A stretch of DNA of 29,198 nt from contig CAJWBY010000039.1 of the NCBI GenBank assembly GCA_913020705.1, positions 1 through 29,198 on the forward strand, in the 5' to 3' direction. The notes under the pieces are model-generated. The model was not told the DNA's origin. It worked only from the letters and a program-made list of their open reading frames with translations, and ran no database searches. The translations under genes were made by a program, and so were the position numbers. This DNA comes from an uncultured Colwellia sp. (lineage in GTDB: Bacteria > Pseudomonadota > Gammaproteobacteria > Enterobacterales > Alteromonadaceae). Shown here piece by piece: positions 1 to 8,836 of the stretch (position 1 is its first letter; every line of letters begins with the position of its first letter).

Positions 1-752
1 TCAGGTACCGGATAAATAAGTTGCGTAAAAGGACTTTTCCCTTGATAAGAAAAATAATGGCCTCGACAATAATAAAGCATTGGAATATGTGATTTAGCTA
101 AATCAATGATATTTTCAGCAACACTCGTGCTATGAAGTCCACCTGAATTAATTAAATAATCGCAATGTAATTGCATGATTTCATCTTGACTATTTAAAGT
201 AACGACAAACCCATCTTTATCTTTCTCTGCTTTAATAAAGGTTGTCTTCCCAACAAACTGTCCATTGTTACACTCAATTTCGGCCAATAGTGCCTGCATA
301 TAACTATGGGTATCAATTATGCCTGTCGAAGGAGAAAGTAAAGCGGCGGTGGCATGTAATTCTGGATTAGACTTCTTAAGTTCGCCTTCAGTTAACCAGA
401 CAAGATCATTAACATCATTAAGTCCAGCTTGTTTTATCGTTTTAGCTAAACATTGCTCTTCCATTTCGCCATGGGCAAGCAGTAATTTTCCAAGGCGTTG
501 ATGTGGAATACTTCGCTCTTTACAATATTGGTAAAGTTTATCTTTGCCTTTAACGCACAATTTAGCTTTTAAACTGTGCTGCGGGTAATAAATGCCCGCA
601 TGAATAACTTCACTATTACGGCTACTGGTTTCTTCACCAAAGCTCGTATTTTTGTCAATAATTAACACATTGTTGAGTTTGTGGCTGAGTTTCGCTGCAA
701 TGGCTAAACCCACAACACCCGCACCAATAATTATCGCGTCTACTTTTTCCAT
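1..752 (-). CDS. FAD-dependent oxidoreductase, L-2-hydroxyglutarate dehydrogenase (LhgO) type, partial
   Basis: The first 250 residues are present; the C-terminus lies beyond the left edge (family members are about 400 residues). The N-terminus has a dinucleotide-binding motif, IIGAGVVGLAIA (residues 8-19), for FAD. It is followed by the stretch SSRNSEVIHAGIYYP (residues 43-57), which is typical of the L-2-hydroxyglutarate dehydrogenase/oxidase branch of the DAO fold. Known members oxidise L-2-hydroxyglutarate to 2-oxoglutarate and pass electrons to the quinone pool. The start is the ATG at 752-750; the alternative ATG at 760-758 is out of frame. No strong ribosome binding site is visible. 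It is divergent from cysJ across a 215 bp gap. Substrate is inferred from motif resemblance only; another DAO-family oxidase remains possible. Confidence 0.8.
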   Translation of the reverse strand, partial: MEKVDAIIIGAGVVGLAIAAKLSHKLNNVLIIDKNTSFGEETSSRNSEVIHAGIYYPQHSLKAKLCVKGKDKLYQYCKERSIPHQRLGKLLLAHGEMEEQCLAKTIKQAGLNDVNDLVWLTEGELKKSNPELHATAALLSPSTGIIDTHSYMQALLAEIECNNGQFVGKTTFIKAEKDKDGFVVTLNSQDEIMQLHCDYLINSGGLHSTSVAENIIDLAKSHIPMLYYCRGHYFSYQGKSPFTQLIYPVP

Positions 753-867
753 TATTTCATCTGTTTTTTTAGCTTGTAATAAGTGTGGTCTTCCCTTGTC
801 TTAATTTCAAGAAAAAGAATACCTTAAAATTCAAACAAAAAAGAGGGAGGAGGCTCAAAATATAGTC

Positions 868-886
868 TTATTCTATTTTGGAATAA
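868..886. promoter_or_regulatory. Inverted repeat upstream of cysJIH, candidate LysR-type (CysB-like) operator
   Basis: The 19-base segment reads TTATTC-TATTTTG-GAATAA, a perfect 6 bp inverted repeat with a 7-base spacer, 81 bp before the cysJ ATG. A short AT-rich dyad of this size fits the T-N11-A style of LysR-family operators, and cysJIH is controlled by the LysR-type activator CysB in enteric bacteria. The match to CysB is inference. It lies in the divergent gap with the FAD oxidoreductase. Confidence 0.35.
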
Positions 887-967
887 AAAAGCCATTTCTA
901 TTCTTTTTCATCTGAGGGAAGGAGGTCTATTATTCATTCATTATTTATAAATGGGCGAATTGACCTT

Positions 968-2761
968 ATGTTGCCAAAACAGCAAAACTTACAAAAAACT
1001 ATGTTAGATGCAGACCAACTAGCATCACTTCAACACACTATTGGCAGTTACTCTCCGTTGCAGCTTGCATGGGCGAGTGGTTACTTAGCAGCTAAATCTG
1101 AAGGGGAATCGTTAAACGTTAGTCCATCAGCGGTTGCTATTCCTGCAGCAACCCTAACCATTTTATTTGGTTCGCAAACGGGTAATGCTAAAGGTGTTGC
1201 TAAAGCATTAGCTGCGCAAGCACAAGCACAAGGTCTTACTGTTGACTTAAAAAGCATGAGTGATTTTAAGCCAAAAAGTATAAAGAATATTACTCACCTA
1301 TTAATTGTTGCCAGCACTAATGGCGAAGGTGAAGCACCTGATGATGCTATTGCTTTGCACGAATTTTTAGCATCGAAGAAAGCACCTAAGTTAGACAGCT
1401 TACAATATAGTGTCTTGGCCTTAGGTGATACTAGCTATGAGTTCTTCTGTCAAACAGGAAAAGACTTCGATGAATATTTAAGTAATCTTGGTGCTAAACA
1501 AATTACACCACGTGTAGATTGTGACGTTGATTACGACGCGGATGCAAAAGCATGGTCAGATACTATTATTACTAAAGCTAAAGCATTGTTAGGTAGTGAA
1601 TCTACTCCAACTAATGTTGTTGCTATGCCAACAGCTGGCGCGGTAAGTGAATACACCAAACAAGCACCTTATGCGGCAGAGTTAAGTTTAAGTCAGAAGA
1701 TTACTGGCCGAGATTCAGCTAAAGATGTTCGTCATATTGAAATTGACTTAGCGGACTCAGGTATTACTTATCAAGCAGGTGACGCTTTAGGTGTTTGGTT
1801 TGAAAACGATACCACGTTAGTCGCTGAACTTATTGCGGCATTGAACTTGTCAGCCGATGATAAAGTTGAGATTGAAGGGACAAGTTTATCTCTTGCAGAA
1901 GCGTTAACATCAAAACTAGAAATTACTCAAACAGCCGTTAATTTTGTTAGCTTTTGGGCTGATAAGTCACAAGACAAACATTTATTGTCATTAAGTGAAG
2001 ATAAAAATTCAGCACGTGAATATGCAGGTAACCATCAAATTATTGATGTAGTTAAATCGGCTCCAGCTGTAATCACGGCGCAAGACTTTGCTGATGCACT
2101 ACGCAAAATTACACCACGTTTATATTCTATCGCTTCAAGCCAAGCGGAAGTAGAAGAAGAAGTACACTTAACGGTTGGTTTAGTTGAATATAATGAAAAC
2201 GACCACTTAAGAAGTGGCGGCGCTTCAAGCTTTTTAGGTAAACGCTTAGAAGAAGGCGGCACGGTAAAAGTTTTCATTGAACACAATGATAACTTCCGTT
2301 TACCTGCCAATGGCGATACGCCTGTGATAATGATTGGTCCAGGTACTGGGATTGCCCCTTTTAGAGCATTCATGCAAGAGCGTGAAGCGACAGAAGCAAG
2401 CGGTGATAACTGGTTGTTTTTTGGTGACCAAACGTTCACACAAGACTTTTTATACCAAGTTGAATGGCAAGGTTACTTAAAATCAGGTTTATTAACAAAC
2501 ATTGATTTAGCCTTTTCTCGCGACCAAGCAGAAAAAATATATGTTCAAGATCGTTTGCGCGAAAAAGCCAGCGAAATTTTTGCATGGCTAGAACGTGGCG
2601 CACATTTATATATTTGCGGTGACATGAGCCGTATGGCAAAAGATGTTGAACTAGCCTTAGTCGATATTATTTCTGAACATGGCAAATTAAGCACTGAACA
2701 AGCACAAGACTATTTAAAAGAATTACGTAACGCTAAGCGTTTCCAGAAGGATGTTTACTAA
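968..2761 (+). CDS. cysJ: Assimilatory sulfite reductase (NADPH), flavoprotein alpha subunit
   Basis: CysJ carries electrons from NADPH through FAD and FMN to the CysI hemoprotein, which reduces sulfite to sulfide for cysteine synthesis in the cytoplasm. An N-terminal flavodoxin domain begins near residue 63, with the FMN phosphate loop GSQTGNA at 68-74. A ferredoxin-reductase-type half follows, with the FAD motif RLYSIASS near 384, the [11 protein letters not shown] segment near 417, the NADPH motif [12 protein letters not shown] near 457 and the YICGD segment near 547. It ends in KRFQKDVY, the usual CysJ C-terminus, and 597 residues is normal. It overlaps cysI by one base (TAATG). The ATG at 968 gives an N-terminus of the usual length before the QLASLQ segment, but has no ribosome binding site next to it; the only strong one, AAGGAGG, is about 42 bases upstream. 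The exact start is therefore less certain than the identity. Confidence 0.97.
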   Translation: MLPKQQNLQKTMLDADQLASLQHTIGSYSPLQLAWASGYLAAKSEGESLNVSPSAVAIPAATLTILFGSQTGNAKGVAKALAAQAQAQGLTVDLKSMSDFKPKSIKNITHLLIVASTNGEGEAPDDAIALHEFLASKKAPKLDSLQYSVLALGDTSYEFFCQTGKDFDEYLSNLGAKQITPRVDCDVDYDADAKAWSDTIITKAKALLGSESTPTNVVAMPTAGAVSEYTKQAPYAAELSLSQKITGRDSAKDVRHIEIDLADSGITYQAGDALGVWFENDTTLVAELIAALNLSADDKVEIEGTSLSLAEALTSKLEITQTAVNFVSFWADKSQDKHLLSLSEDKNSAREYAGNHQIIDVVKSAPAVITAQDFADALRKITPRLYSIASSQAEVEEEVHLTVGLVEYNENDHLRSGGASSFLGKRLEEGGTVKVFIEHNDNFRLPANGDTPVIMIGPGTGIAPFRAFMQEREATEASGDNWLFFGDQTFTQDFLYQVEWQGYLKSGLLTNIDLAFSRDQAEKIYVQDRLREKASEIFAWLERGAHLYICGDMSRMAKDVELALVDIISEHGKLSTEQAQDYLKELRNAKRFQKDVY

Positions 2762-4509
2762 TGACGACAACAAACAAAGAAACCGTATTAACAGGTCCAG
2801 GGCCGTTAATTGTTGAAGGTAAGCAAGCTGATAACGAACGTTTAAAAGCAGACAGTAATTTTTTACGTGGCACCATAGTTGATGACTTAAAAGATCAAAC
2901 TACCGGTGGTTTTACTGCTGACAATTATCATATTATTAGAACTCACGGTATGTATCAGCAAGATGACCGTGATATTCGTGGCGAGCGTACTAAGCAAAAA
3001 TTAGAACCATTACATAATGTGATGTTACGTGCTCGTATGCCTGGTGGAATAATCAAGCCAGAGCAGTGGTTAGCTATCGACAAATTTGCTCAAGAAAGTA
3101 CGTCTTATGGAAGCATTCGGTTAACGACACGTCAAACGTTTCAGTTTCACGGCGTATTAAAGCCAAATATTAAATTAATGCATCAAACATTAAACAGCAT
3201 TGGCATTGACTCAATTGCTACTGCTGGCGATGTAAACCGTAATGTTTTATGTACTTCTAATCCAATTGAATCAGAACTTCATCAAGAAGCCTATGAATGG
3301 GCGATTAAGATCAGTGAACATTTACTGCCAAAAACGCGTGCTTATGCTGAAATTTGGTTAGACGGTGAAAAGCTTGAAGGTCCTGAAGGTAAAGAAACTG
3401 AAGAACCTATTTTAGGCAGTAACTACTTACCACGTAAGTTCAAAACAACGGTAGTTATACCGCCACAAAATGATATTGACGTTCACGCAAACGATTTGAA
3501 CTTTATCGCGATTGCTAAAGATGGCAAGTTAGTTGGTTTCAACGTACTTGTTGGCGGTGGTTTAGCGATGACGCATGGCGATAAGTCTACGTATCCTCGT
3601 AAAGCTGATGATTTTGGTTATGTATCTTTAGAGAACACTTTAGATGTTGCCGCCGCTGTTGTAACAACGCAACGTGACTGGGGTAACCGCGTAAATCGTA
3701 AAAATGCAAAAACTAAGTACACGCTTGATCGTGTTGGTGTAGAAACATTTAAATCGGAAGTTGAGAAACGCGCCGGTATTACTTTTGAAGCTTCACGACC
3801 TTATGAATTTACCGAACGTGGCGATCGTATTGGTTGGGTTGAAGGTTTTGATGGCAGGCATCATTTAGCACTATTTATTGAAAATGGCCGCTTACTTGAT
3901 AACCCAGGTAAGCCGCTTAAGTCAGGCGTTGCTGAAATTGCGAAAATTCATAAAGGTGACTTTCGCATGACCGCTAACCAAAACTTAATTGTGGCGGGTG
4001 TGGCAACTGAAGATAAAGCACAAATCGAAGCTATTGCTCGTGAATACGGTTTAATCAATGACACCGTTTCAAAACAACGTAAAGATTCTATGGCTTGTGT
4101 CGCATTTCCTACTTGTCCATTAGCGATGGCAGAAGCTGAGCGTTATTTGCCGGGCTTTGTAACTGACGTAGAAGGTATTTTAGCTAAGCATAATGTTAGT
4201 GACGAAAGTATTATTTTACGTGTTACTGGCTGCCCTAATGGCTGTGGCCGTGCAATGTTGGCGGAAATTGGCTTGGTCGGTAAAGGTCCTGGCAAATATA
4301 ATATGCATTTAGGCGGAAACTTAGCCGGAACTCGTGTTCCTAAAATGTATAAAGAAAATTTGAACGAGCAAGATATCCTTGATGAAATGGATGCGCTAAT
4401 TGCCCGTTGGTCTACAGAACGTAACACTAACGAAGCGTTCGGCGACTTCACTATCCGCGTAGGTATTATTGCAGAAGTGAAAAATAGTAAGCGAGATTTT
4501 CATGACTAA
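2761..4509 (+). CDS. cysI: Assimilatory sulfite reductase (NADPH), hemoprotein beta subunit
   Basis: CysI binds siroheme coupled to a 4Fe-4S cluster and performs the six-electron reduction of sulfite to sulfide, using electrons from CysJ. The cluster cysteines are visible as C446 and C452 (CVAFPTC) and C491 and C495 (CPNGC), the C-X5-C and C-X3-C pattern of the family. The segment [12 protein letters not shown] (about 120-131) belongs to the conserved nitrite/sulfite reductase ferredoxin-like half. At 582 residues it is close to E. coli CysI (570). It starts on the last base of the cysJ stop codon and its 3' end overlaps cysH by 8 bases, so the three genes are probably translationally coupled. 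All expected active-site elements appear present. Confidence 0.97.
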   Translation: MTTTNKETVLTGPGPLIVEGKQADNERLKADSNFLRGTIVDDLKDQTTGGFTADNYHIIRTHGMYQQDDRDIRGERTKQKLEPLHNVMLRARMPGGIIKPEQWLAIDKFAQESTSYGSIRLTTRQTFQFHGVLKPNIKLMHQTLNSIGIDSIATAGDVNRNVLCTSNPIESELHQEAYEWAIKISEHLLPKTRAYAEIWLDGEKLEGPEGKETEEPILGSNYLPRKFKTTVVIPPQNDIDVHANDLNFIAIAKDGKLVGFNVLVGGGLAMTHGDKSTYPRKADDFGYVSLENTLDVAAAVVTTQRDWGNRVNRKNAKTKYTLDRVGVETFKSEVEKRAGITFEASRPYEFTERGDRIGWVEGFDGRHHLALFIENGRLLDNPGKPLKSGVAEIAKIHKGDFRMTANQNLIVAGVATEDKAQIEAIAREYGLINDTVSKQRKDSMACVAFPTCPLAMAEAERYLPGFVTDVEGILAKHNVSDESIILRVTGCPNGCGRAMLAEIGLVGKGPGKYNMHLGGNLAGTRVPKMYKENLNEQDILDEMDALIARWSTERNTNEAFGDFTIRVGIIAEVKNSKRDFHD

Positions 4510-5278
4510 ACTTATAAGTAGCAGTGAAAGTATTGCCTCGATAAAGGCACCGATTAATAATCGATTTCCTGCGTCTTTACCCAAACCATGGTTGAATCAG
4601 TGGAATGAGTTATTAGAGAAGCAAACTGCTACTGAACGCGTTGAATGGTCGATGGAAAATTTACCCTCGCAATTTGTTTTGTCATCAAGTTTTGGCATTC
4701 AATCAGCCGTTATGTTGCATATGTTGACGCAAGTTGATGCAAATATTCCAGTATTGATTACAGATACAGGGCACTTGTTTCCTGAAACTTATCAATTTAT
4801 TGAACAACTTACTGATCGCTTGAACTTGAATTTACAAGTCTATAGCGCTACAGAAAGCGCGGCATGGCAAAAAGCAAAATACGGTGATGAATGGGCGAAA
4901 GATGAAACTTCTTTACAGGCATATAATCGCCGTAATAAAGTTGAACCATTAGAGCGTGGTTTAGATGAACTCAATGCGGCAACATGGTTCTCTGGCGTTC
5001 GTCGTCAACAATCAGATCATCGCCAAAGTTTATCTGTAGTGAGTATCTTACGTGGCCGTTTTAAAGTTCACCCAATTATAGATTGGACCAATAAAGATGT
5101 TTATGAATATCTAACTAAACATAACTTGCCGTATCACCCATTATGGGAGAAAGGTTATGTATCTGTTGGTGACACGCATAGTACGCGCCCATTAACTTTA
5201 GGTATGGAGGAAAGTGATACGCGTTTTTCTGGTATGGCTAGAGAATGTGGCTTGCATACCGATGGTGATGGTATTTAA
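4502..5278 (+). CDS. cysH: Phosphoadenosine phosphosulfate (PAPS) reductase
   Basis: CysH reduces PAPS to sulfite and adenosine 3',5'-bisphosphate with thioredoxin as electron donor, the step before CysJI. The adenylyl-binding region [15 protein letters not shown] is near residues 61-75 and the [11 protein letters not shown] segment near 92-102. The C-terminal ECGLH motif holds the catalytic cysteine C249. C249 is the only cysteine in the protein, so the paired cysteines that bind the 4Fe-4S cluster in APS reductases are absent. That supports PAPS rather than APS as substrate. The length of 258 is slightly above the enteric protein because of an N-terminal extension of about ten residues. It is the last gene of cysJIH and is followed by a terminator. 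The PAPS-forming genes (cysDNC) are not in this window. Confidence 0.96.
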   Translation: MTKLISSSESIASIKAPINNRFPASLPKPWLNQWNELLEKQTATERVEWSMENLPSQFVLSSSFGIQSAVMLHMLTQVDANIPVLITDTGHLFPETYQFIEQLTDRLNLNLQVYSATESAAWQKAKYGDEWAKDETSLQAYNRRNKVEPLERGLDELNAATWFSGVRRQQSDHRQSLSVVSILRGRFKVHPIIDWTNKDVYEYLTKHNLPYHPLWEKGYVSVGDTHSTRPLTLGMEESDTRFSGMARECGLHTDGDGI

Positions 5279-5311
5279 ATATCTTCAGATTAAACATTCA
5301 ACATTAAAAAT

Positions 5312-5350
5312 AAAAAAGGGCAAGCATAACAAGAGCTTGTCCTTTTTTAT
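5312..5350. terminator. Bidirectional intrinsic terminator between cysH and the TIGR03899-like gene
   Basis: An A-run leads into the stem GGGCAAGC / GCTTGTCC (one G-T wobble) with a 9-base loop, followed by a T-run. The A and T tracts let it act in both directions. It overlaps the last codons of the convergent reverse-strand gene ending at 5347. Confidence 0.85.
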
Positions 5351-6261
5351 TTTTCAGCAATAGAAAAGTTCACGCTCAATTCATTCTTCAGATCCTGTAA
5401 ATAGTCTTTATCGCCAATAGCATTAATCAAACAGGCTAACTCACTTCCTATCGGTGTGAACTTATAAAACTTTAAAACAGAAGAAGGTTTTTTTGCCGTA
5501 AGAGTTAGTTGTATGTTATTGAAATTAAAGTTTAACTTTTCTTTTTTGTTCAATGGATTCGATTCTGTTTCCTGAATAAAGACTAAATGATTATCGGCCA
5601 AAATTAATAGATCAGCATAGCTCAATGAATATTGACTTAACTGTATATTTTGCTCTCTATTTCTACTGAAAAAGTTAAATAAACTGGGTGTTTGATAAGC
5701 GCCAGAAATAATCCGGATATTTTTTTTCGATTGATCTGATACCGATAAACTACAAGCCTTTGCTAATAACTTCGCATCAGTAATATTCATCGTTCGAAAA
5801 GTTTTTAGGGTTTTAGTTGAAAAAGAACCCGGTTGAGAAATTTCGCCTGCAAGAATTTTGGCCCATAAATTCTGCATAGTAGCGTTGCTAACATCTTCTG
5901 CTAACTGAGTAAAAGTGGTGAACCAATCGGGATCAGCTTTATCTGAGGCCTCAGTACTAGAGCAATATTCTAAAGACTTTTGAATAATCGCTTCAAGATT
6001 TTGTTGTTTTCGTAATGCAGAAACACGTGCTCTTTTTTGTGTTCTGTCTTCTAGAGGCATTTGTTTATCTGAAGACACTAAACCACCGTCAAGTACAAAA
6101 TTTTTGGCCAAGCCTAGAAGTTGCATTTGCGAAGAAATACCCGTATTTTTTTTATTCCCACTCTTTTGTTTTGTCGATGTCTCTGTTTTTACTATTTCAT
6201 TTGTACTTGATTCATCATTGACCGTTATTTCTGAAGGAGAAGGTTCGTTTATATCTTTCAT
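5347..6261 (-). CDS. TIGR03899/DUF2806-like conserved hypothetical protein
   Basis: A 304-residue soluble protein without signal peptide or clear membrane segment. The first 45 residues are polar and low-complexity, rich in S, T, E, N and K, and look disordered. A conserved-looking core follows: SSQMQLLGLAKNF (about 44-56), KRARVSALRKQQNLE (about 77-91) and MQNLWAKILAGEI (about 134-146) with a following PGSFSTKTL segment. These resemble the gammaproteobacterial family TIGR03899 and the related DUF2806; I recognise this from memory and could not search. No biochemical function is known to me, and none should be inferred. It is divergent from the cyclic-di-GMP regulator at 6528 across 266 bp, so the two may share control elements. 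The gene is convergent with cysH. Confidence 0.72.
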   Translation of the reverse strand: MKDINEPSPSEITVNDESSTNEIVKTETSTKQKSGNKKNTGISSQMQLLGLAKNFVLDGGLVSSDKQMPLEDRTQKRARVSALRKQQNLEAIIQKSLEYCSSTEASDKADPDWFTTFTQLAEDVSNATMQNLWAKILAGEISQPGSFSTKTLKTFRTMNITDAKLLAKACSLSVSDQSKKNIRIISGAYQTPSLFNFFSRNREQNIQLSQYSLSYADLLILADNHLVFIQETESNPLNKKEKLNFNFNNIQLTLTAKKPSSVLKFYKFTPIGSELACLINAIGDKDYLQDLKNELSVNFSIAEK

Positions 6262-6426
6262 AAAAATTCCGTAACTAATCTGTTATTTTTATTACTGTTT
6301 TAACTAAGCATACGCTGGAAAATTTAAATCAGCAATTTTCTCTTTATTCATCTAAACTTAACATAAAATCAATAACTCACTGGAATTATGAATTTAATTG
6401 CAAAACGAGGTTGAATATTCTTCAAC

Positions 6427-6463
6427 TGACTTTTATTATGTAAGGTATTAGAAGTAAAAGTCA
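6427..6463. promoter_or_regulatory. Long-spaced inverted repeat in the divergent gap before the REC-EAL gene
   Basis: TGACTTTTA at 6427-6435 is exactly complementary to TAAAAGTCA at 6455-6463, with 19 bases between. The dyad sits 65-101 bp before the start codon at 6528, where an operator would be expected. No known regulator is recognised; this is a candidate only. Confidence 0.35.
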
Positions 6464-6489
6464 TAATTTAATTTGATGAACAAAAAATC

Positions 6490-6516
6490 TTAATCAGTTG
6501 TTTTATTGCTGATTAA
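6490..6516 (+). promoter_or_regulatory. Inverted repeat next to the ribosome binding site of the REC-EAL gene
   Basis: TTAATCAG (6490-6497) pairs perfectly with CTGATTAA (6509-6516) around an 11-base, T-rich spacer. It ends three bases before the Shine-Dalgarno sequence GAGGG (6519-6523). In RNA it would be a weak hairpin beside the ribosome binding site; as DNA it could be an operator. Confidence 0.35.
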
Positions 6517-6527
6517 TTGAGGGTTAT

Positions 6528-8750
6528 ATGCAGGCTTCCGAAAATACTAATGACGATTTTTTATTTATCGATGACAGTGATGAAGATGAGATCCTTACTA
6601 ATGGTACTGGTGAAACGTGGAAGGTTCTGATTGTCGATGATGATCCTGAAATTCATTCCGTTACACAATTAGCGTTATCCGATATAGTCGTTTTAGGAAA
6701 AAACTTAGAGTATATCCATGCATACTCTGGCCGAGACGCATGTCAACTTATTGAAGAACACCTTGATATAGTGTTGGTATTGCTTGATGTTGTAATGGAA
6801 ACAGATGATGCCGGTTTAAATGTTGTCAAACATATTAGAGAAACATTACAAAGACAAGATATACGCATTGTCTTAAGAACAGGCCAACCAGGCTACGCTC
6901 CTGAAGAAAGCGTTATTAAAGATTACGATATTAATGACTATAAAACTAAAACAGAACTCACTCGTCGTAAATTAGTGACTACGGTTTATGCTGCAATTCG
7001 TTCATACCAACAAATACATTCTGTTAATCAAAATAGAATTGGTTTAGAAAAAATTATTAGTGCTGCTGCTGAATTATTGGAATTACACCGTATTCACGAA
7101 TATGCAGAAGGTGTACTTACTCAGCTGAATCTTTTGAGTGATAGCCAGTCGAGTGTTTTTTGTGCACGAGGTTTAGGTATTATTGAAGGAACTGATGATT
7201 TAAGTTTGCATGTATTAGCACAGCTTGGCCATAGCGCAGTATTAATTGATAAAAAAATATCCTCAATCGATGGCAACATTTTACAAGAACGTCTTAGCAA
7301 TTCCTTTACCCAGAAAAAAAATAATTACGGCAATGATTTTGCTGTGTTGTATTTAGCGAGTGGTGGATACCGCGCTGTTATTTATCTTCAACTTGAGCAA
7401 GAGCTAACAGAAATTCAAACACAGCTCATTGAAGTGTTTTTAGCTAATGTGGCTATCGGCTATGAAAATGTTCATTTATTTCAGAAATTACGAAATGCGG
7501 CATATCGCGATTGGCTTACCGAATTACCGAATCGTTTAGAATTCGTAAACTTACTCGACCGTTTTAGCCAATCAGAAGAGACGGAGCTTGTTGCAGCTTT
7601 AATTGATATAAACCACTTTAGTGATATTAATGATGGTTTAGGGCAAGATTTAGGTAATAAATTGCTCCTTGCTGTTACAGAACGGCTAAGAGAACTAGGC
7701 AAAGATTGTCAGTTTGCTCGCGTTGGCGCTGATGTTTTTGGTGTGATTGGTCCTGCAGAATGTGTAAATCCTGAAACTTTGATGGGATTATTTCATCATT
7801 CGTTTACTGCGGGTGAACAACGTTTACCGGTAACAGCATGTTTTGGCTTATGTTCTAAAAAAAGTGCTGGTTCACAAGGCGTAAAAGTTCTTAATCAAAT
7901 AAACATTGCATTAAACTTAGCCAAGAAGAGTCCTCACGAAAATTTTGCTTATTACAAACAAGAAATGGAAGATGAAACGCTTTGGCGTTTAGGTATGATC
8001 AGGCAATTACGTACTGATTTCGCAGACAATCGTTTAGAGCTTTGGTATCAACCACAACTTAGTTTAGTAACAGGTACTGTTATTGGTGCAGAGGCTTTAC
8101 TTCGTTGGCGTACTGCTGAAGGCAAATTTATTTCACCTGCTGTATTTATTCCTCTAGCAGAATATTCTGGTTTAATCATAGAGATTGGTGATTGGGTTAT
8201 TAACCAAGCGTGTAAACAGATTAAAGTATTAGAAGAGCAGAAATTTGACCATGTCGGAATTTCAGTGAATGTTTCAATTCCTCAATTTAAACGAGATAAT
8301 TTTGTTAACAGTATTATTCAAGCAACCATTATTCACGATGTTAAACCGAGTAAGCTTGAATTAGAGATCACCGAAAATATTTTAATGGATGAACCTCAAG
8401 TAGTAATCGACGCACTTGTAAGGCTAAAAGAAGAAGGCATAAGTATTGCGCTTGATGACTTTGGTACAGGTTATTCATCAATGAGCTACTTACAAAAACT
8501 ACCACTCGACCGTTTGAAAGTTGACAGAGCATTTATTACTGACATTGCAGAGCCTGGGCAGTCACTCATTGCAGATACAATTATCAATCTAGGTAAACAA
8601 ATGAACTTGAAAGTTATTGCTGAAGGAATTGAAGAAGAAGCACAGCAAGCTCATTTAATCGCTCAAGGGTGTGATGAGGTGCAAGGTTTCTTTTATGCTA
8701 AACCTATGCCTTCTGATGAGTTTTTAACGTTCTTACGTAATAACAAGTAA
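6528..8750 (+). CDS. Response regulator with REC, DUF3369, degenerate GGDEF and EAL domains
   Basis: A cytoplasmic signalling protein of 740 residues. After an acidic N-terminus, a receiver domain spans about 33-155, with VLIVDDDPEIHS, the predicted phospho-acceptor D87 (LLDVVME) and a conserved lysine at K139 or K141. A DUF3369 region follows (about 165-315), then a GGDEF-type domain (about 325-480) whose signature is GADVF (400-404) instead of GGDEF. A complete EAL domain ends the protein: EALLRW from E522, DDFGTGYSS with D643 and D644, K664, and E699/E702 in AEGIEE. The EAL motifs imply cyclic-di-GMP phosphodiesterase activity, while the GGDEF half probably lacks cyclase activity and may bind GTP as a regulatory module. 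No histidine kinase is adjacent, so the partner is encoded elsewhere. The start has a good ribosome binding site, GAGGG. Confidence 0.93.
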   Translation: MQASENTNDDFLFIDDSDEDEILTNGTGETWKVLIVDDDPEIHSVTQLALSDIVVLGKNLEYIHAYSGRDACQLIEEHLDIVLVLLDVVMETDDAGLNVVKHIRETLQRQDIRIVLRTGQPGYAPEESVIKDYDINDYKTKTELTRRKLVTTVYAAIRSYQQIHSVNQNRIGLEKIISAAAELLELHRIHEYAEGVLTQLNLLSDSQSSVFCARGLGIIEGTDDLSLHVLAQLGHSAVLIDKKISSIDGNILQERLSNSFTQKKNNYGNDFAVLYLASGGYRAVIYLQLEQELTEIQTQLIEVFLANVAIGYENVHLFQKLRNAAYRDWLTELPNRLEFVNLLDRFSQSEETELVAALIDINHFSDINDGLGQDLGNKLLLAVTERLRELGKDCQFARVGADVFGVIGPAECVNPETLMGLFHHSFTAGEQRLPVTACFGLCSKKSAGSQGVKVLNQINIALNLAKKSPHENFAYYKQEMEDETLWRLGMIRQLRTDFADNRLELWYQPQLSLVTGTVIGAEALLRWRTAEGKFISPAVFIPLAEYSGLIIEIGDWVINQACKQIKVLEEQKFDHVGISVNVSIPQFKRDNFVNSIIQATIIHDVKPSKLELEITENILMDEPQVVIDALVRLKEEGISIALDDFGTGYSSMSYLQKLPLDRLKVDRAFITDIAEPGQSLIADTIINLGKQMNLKVIAEGIEEEAQQAHLIAQGCDEVQGFFYAKPMPSDEFLTFLRNNK

Positions 8751-8782
8751 CGTTAACTTCTAGAGTATTAATTTAATAATAA

Positions 8783-8814
8783 AAAAAGCCGAGATATTAT
8801 ATCTCGGCTTTTTG
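8783..8814. terminator. Bidirectional terminator between the REC-EAL gene and the MFS gene
   Basis: AAAAAGCCGAGATAT and ATATCTCGGCTTTTT form a near-continuous perfect dyad with a two-base loop. A-run and T-run flanks suit termination on both strands for these convergent genes. Confidence 0.9.
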
Positions 8815-8836
8815 TTATTACCTTCAGGCAATTCTG

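Noticed and set aside
319..501. A 60-codon forward frame within the FAD oxidoreductase gene
   Set aside because: It overlaps the strongly supported reverse-strand coding sequence and has no start signal or domain.
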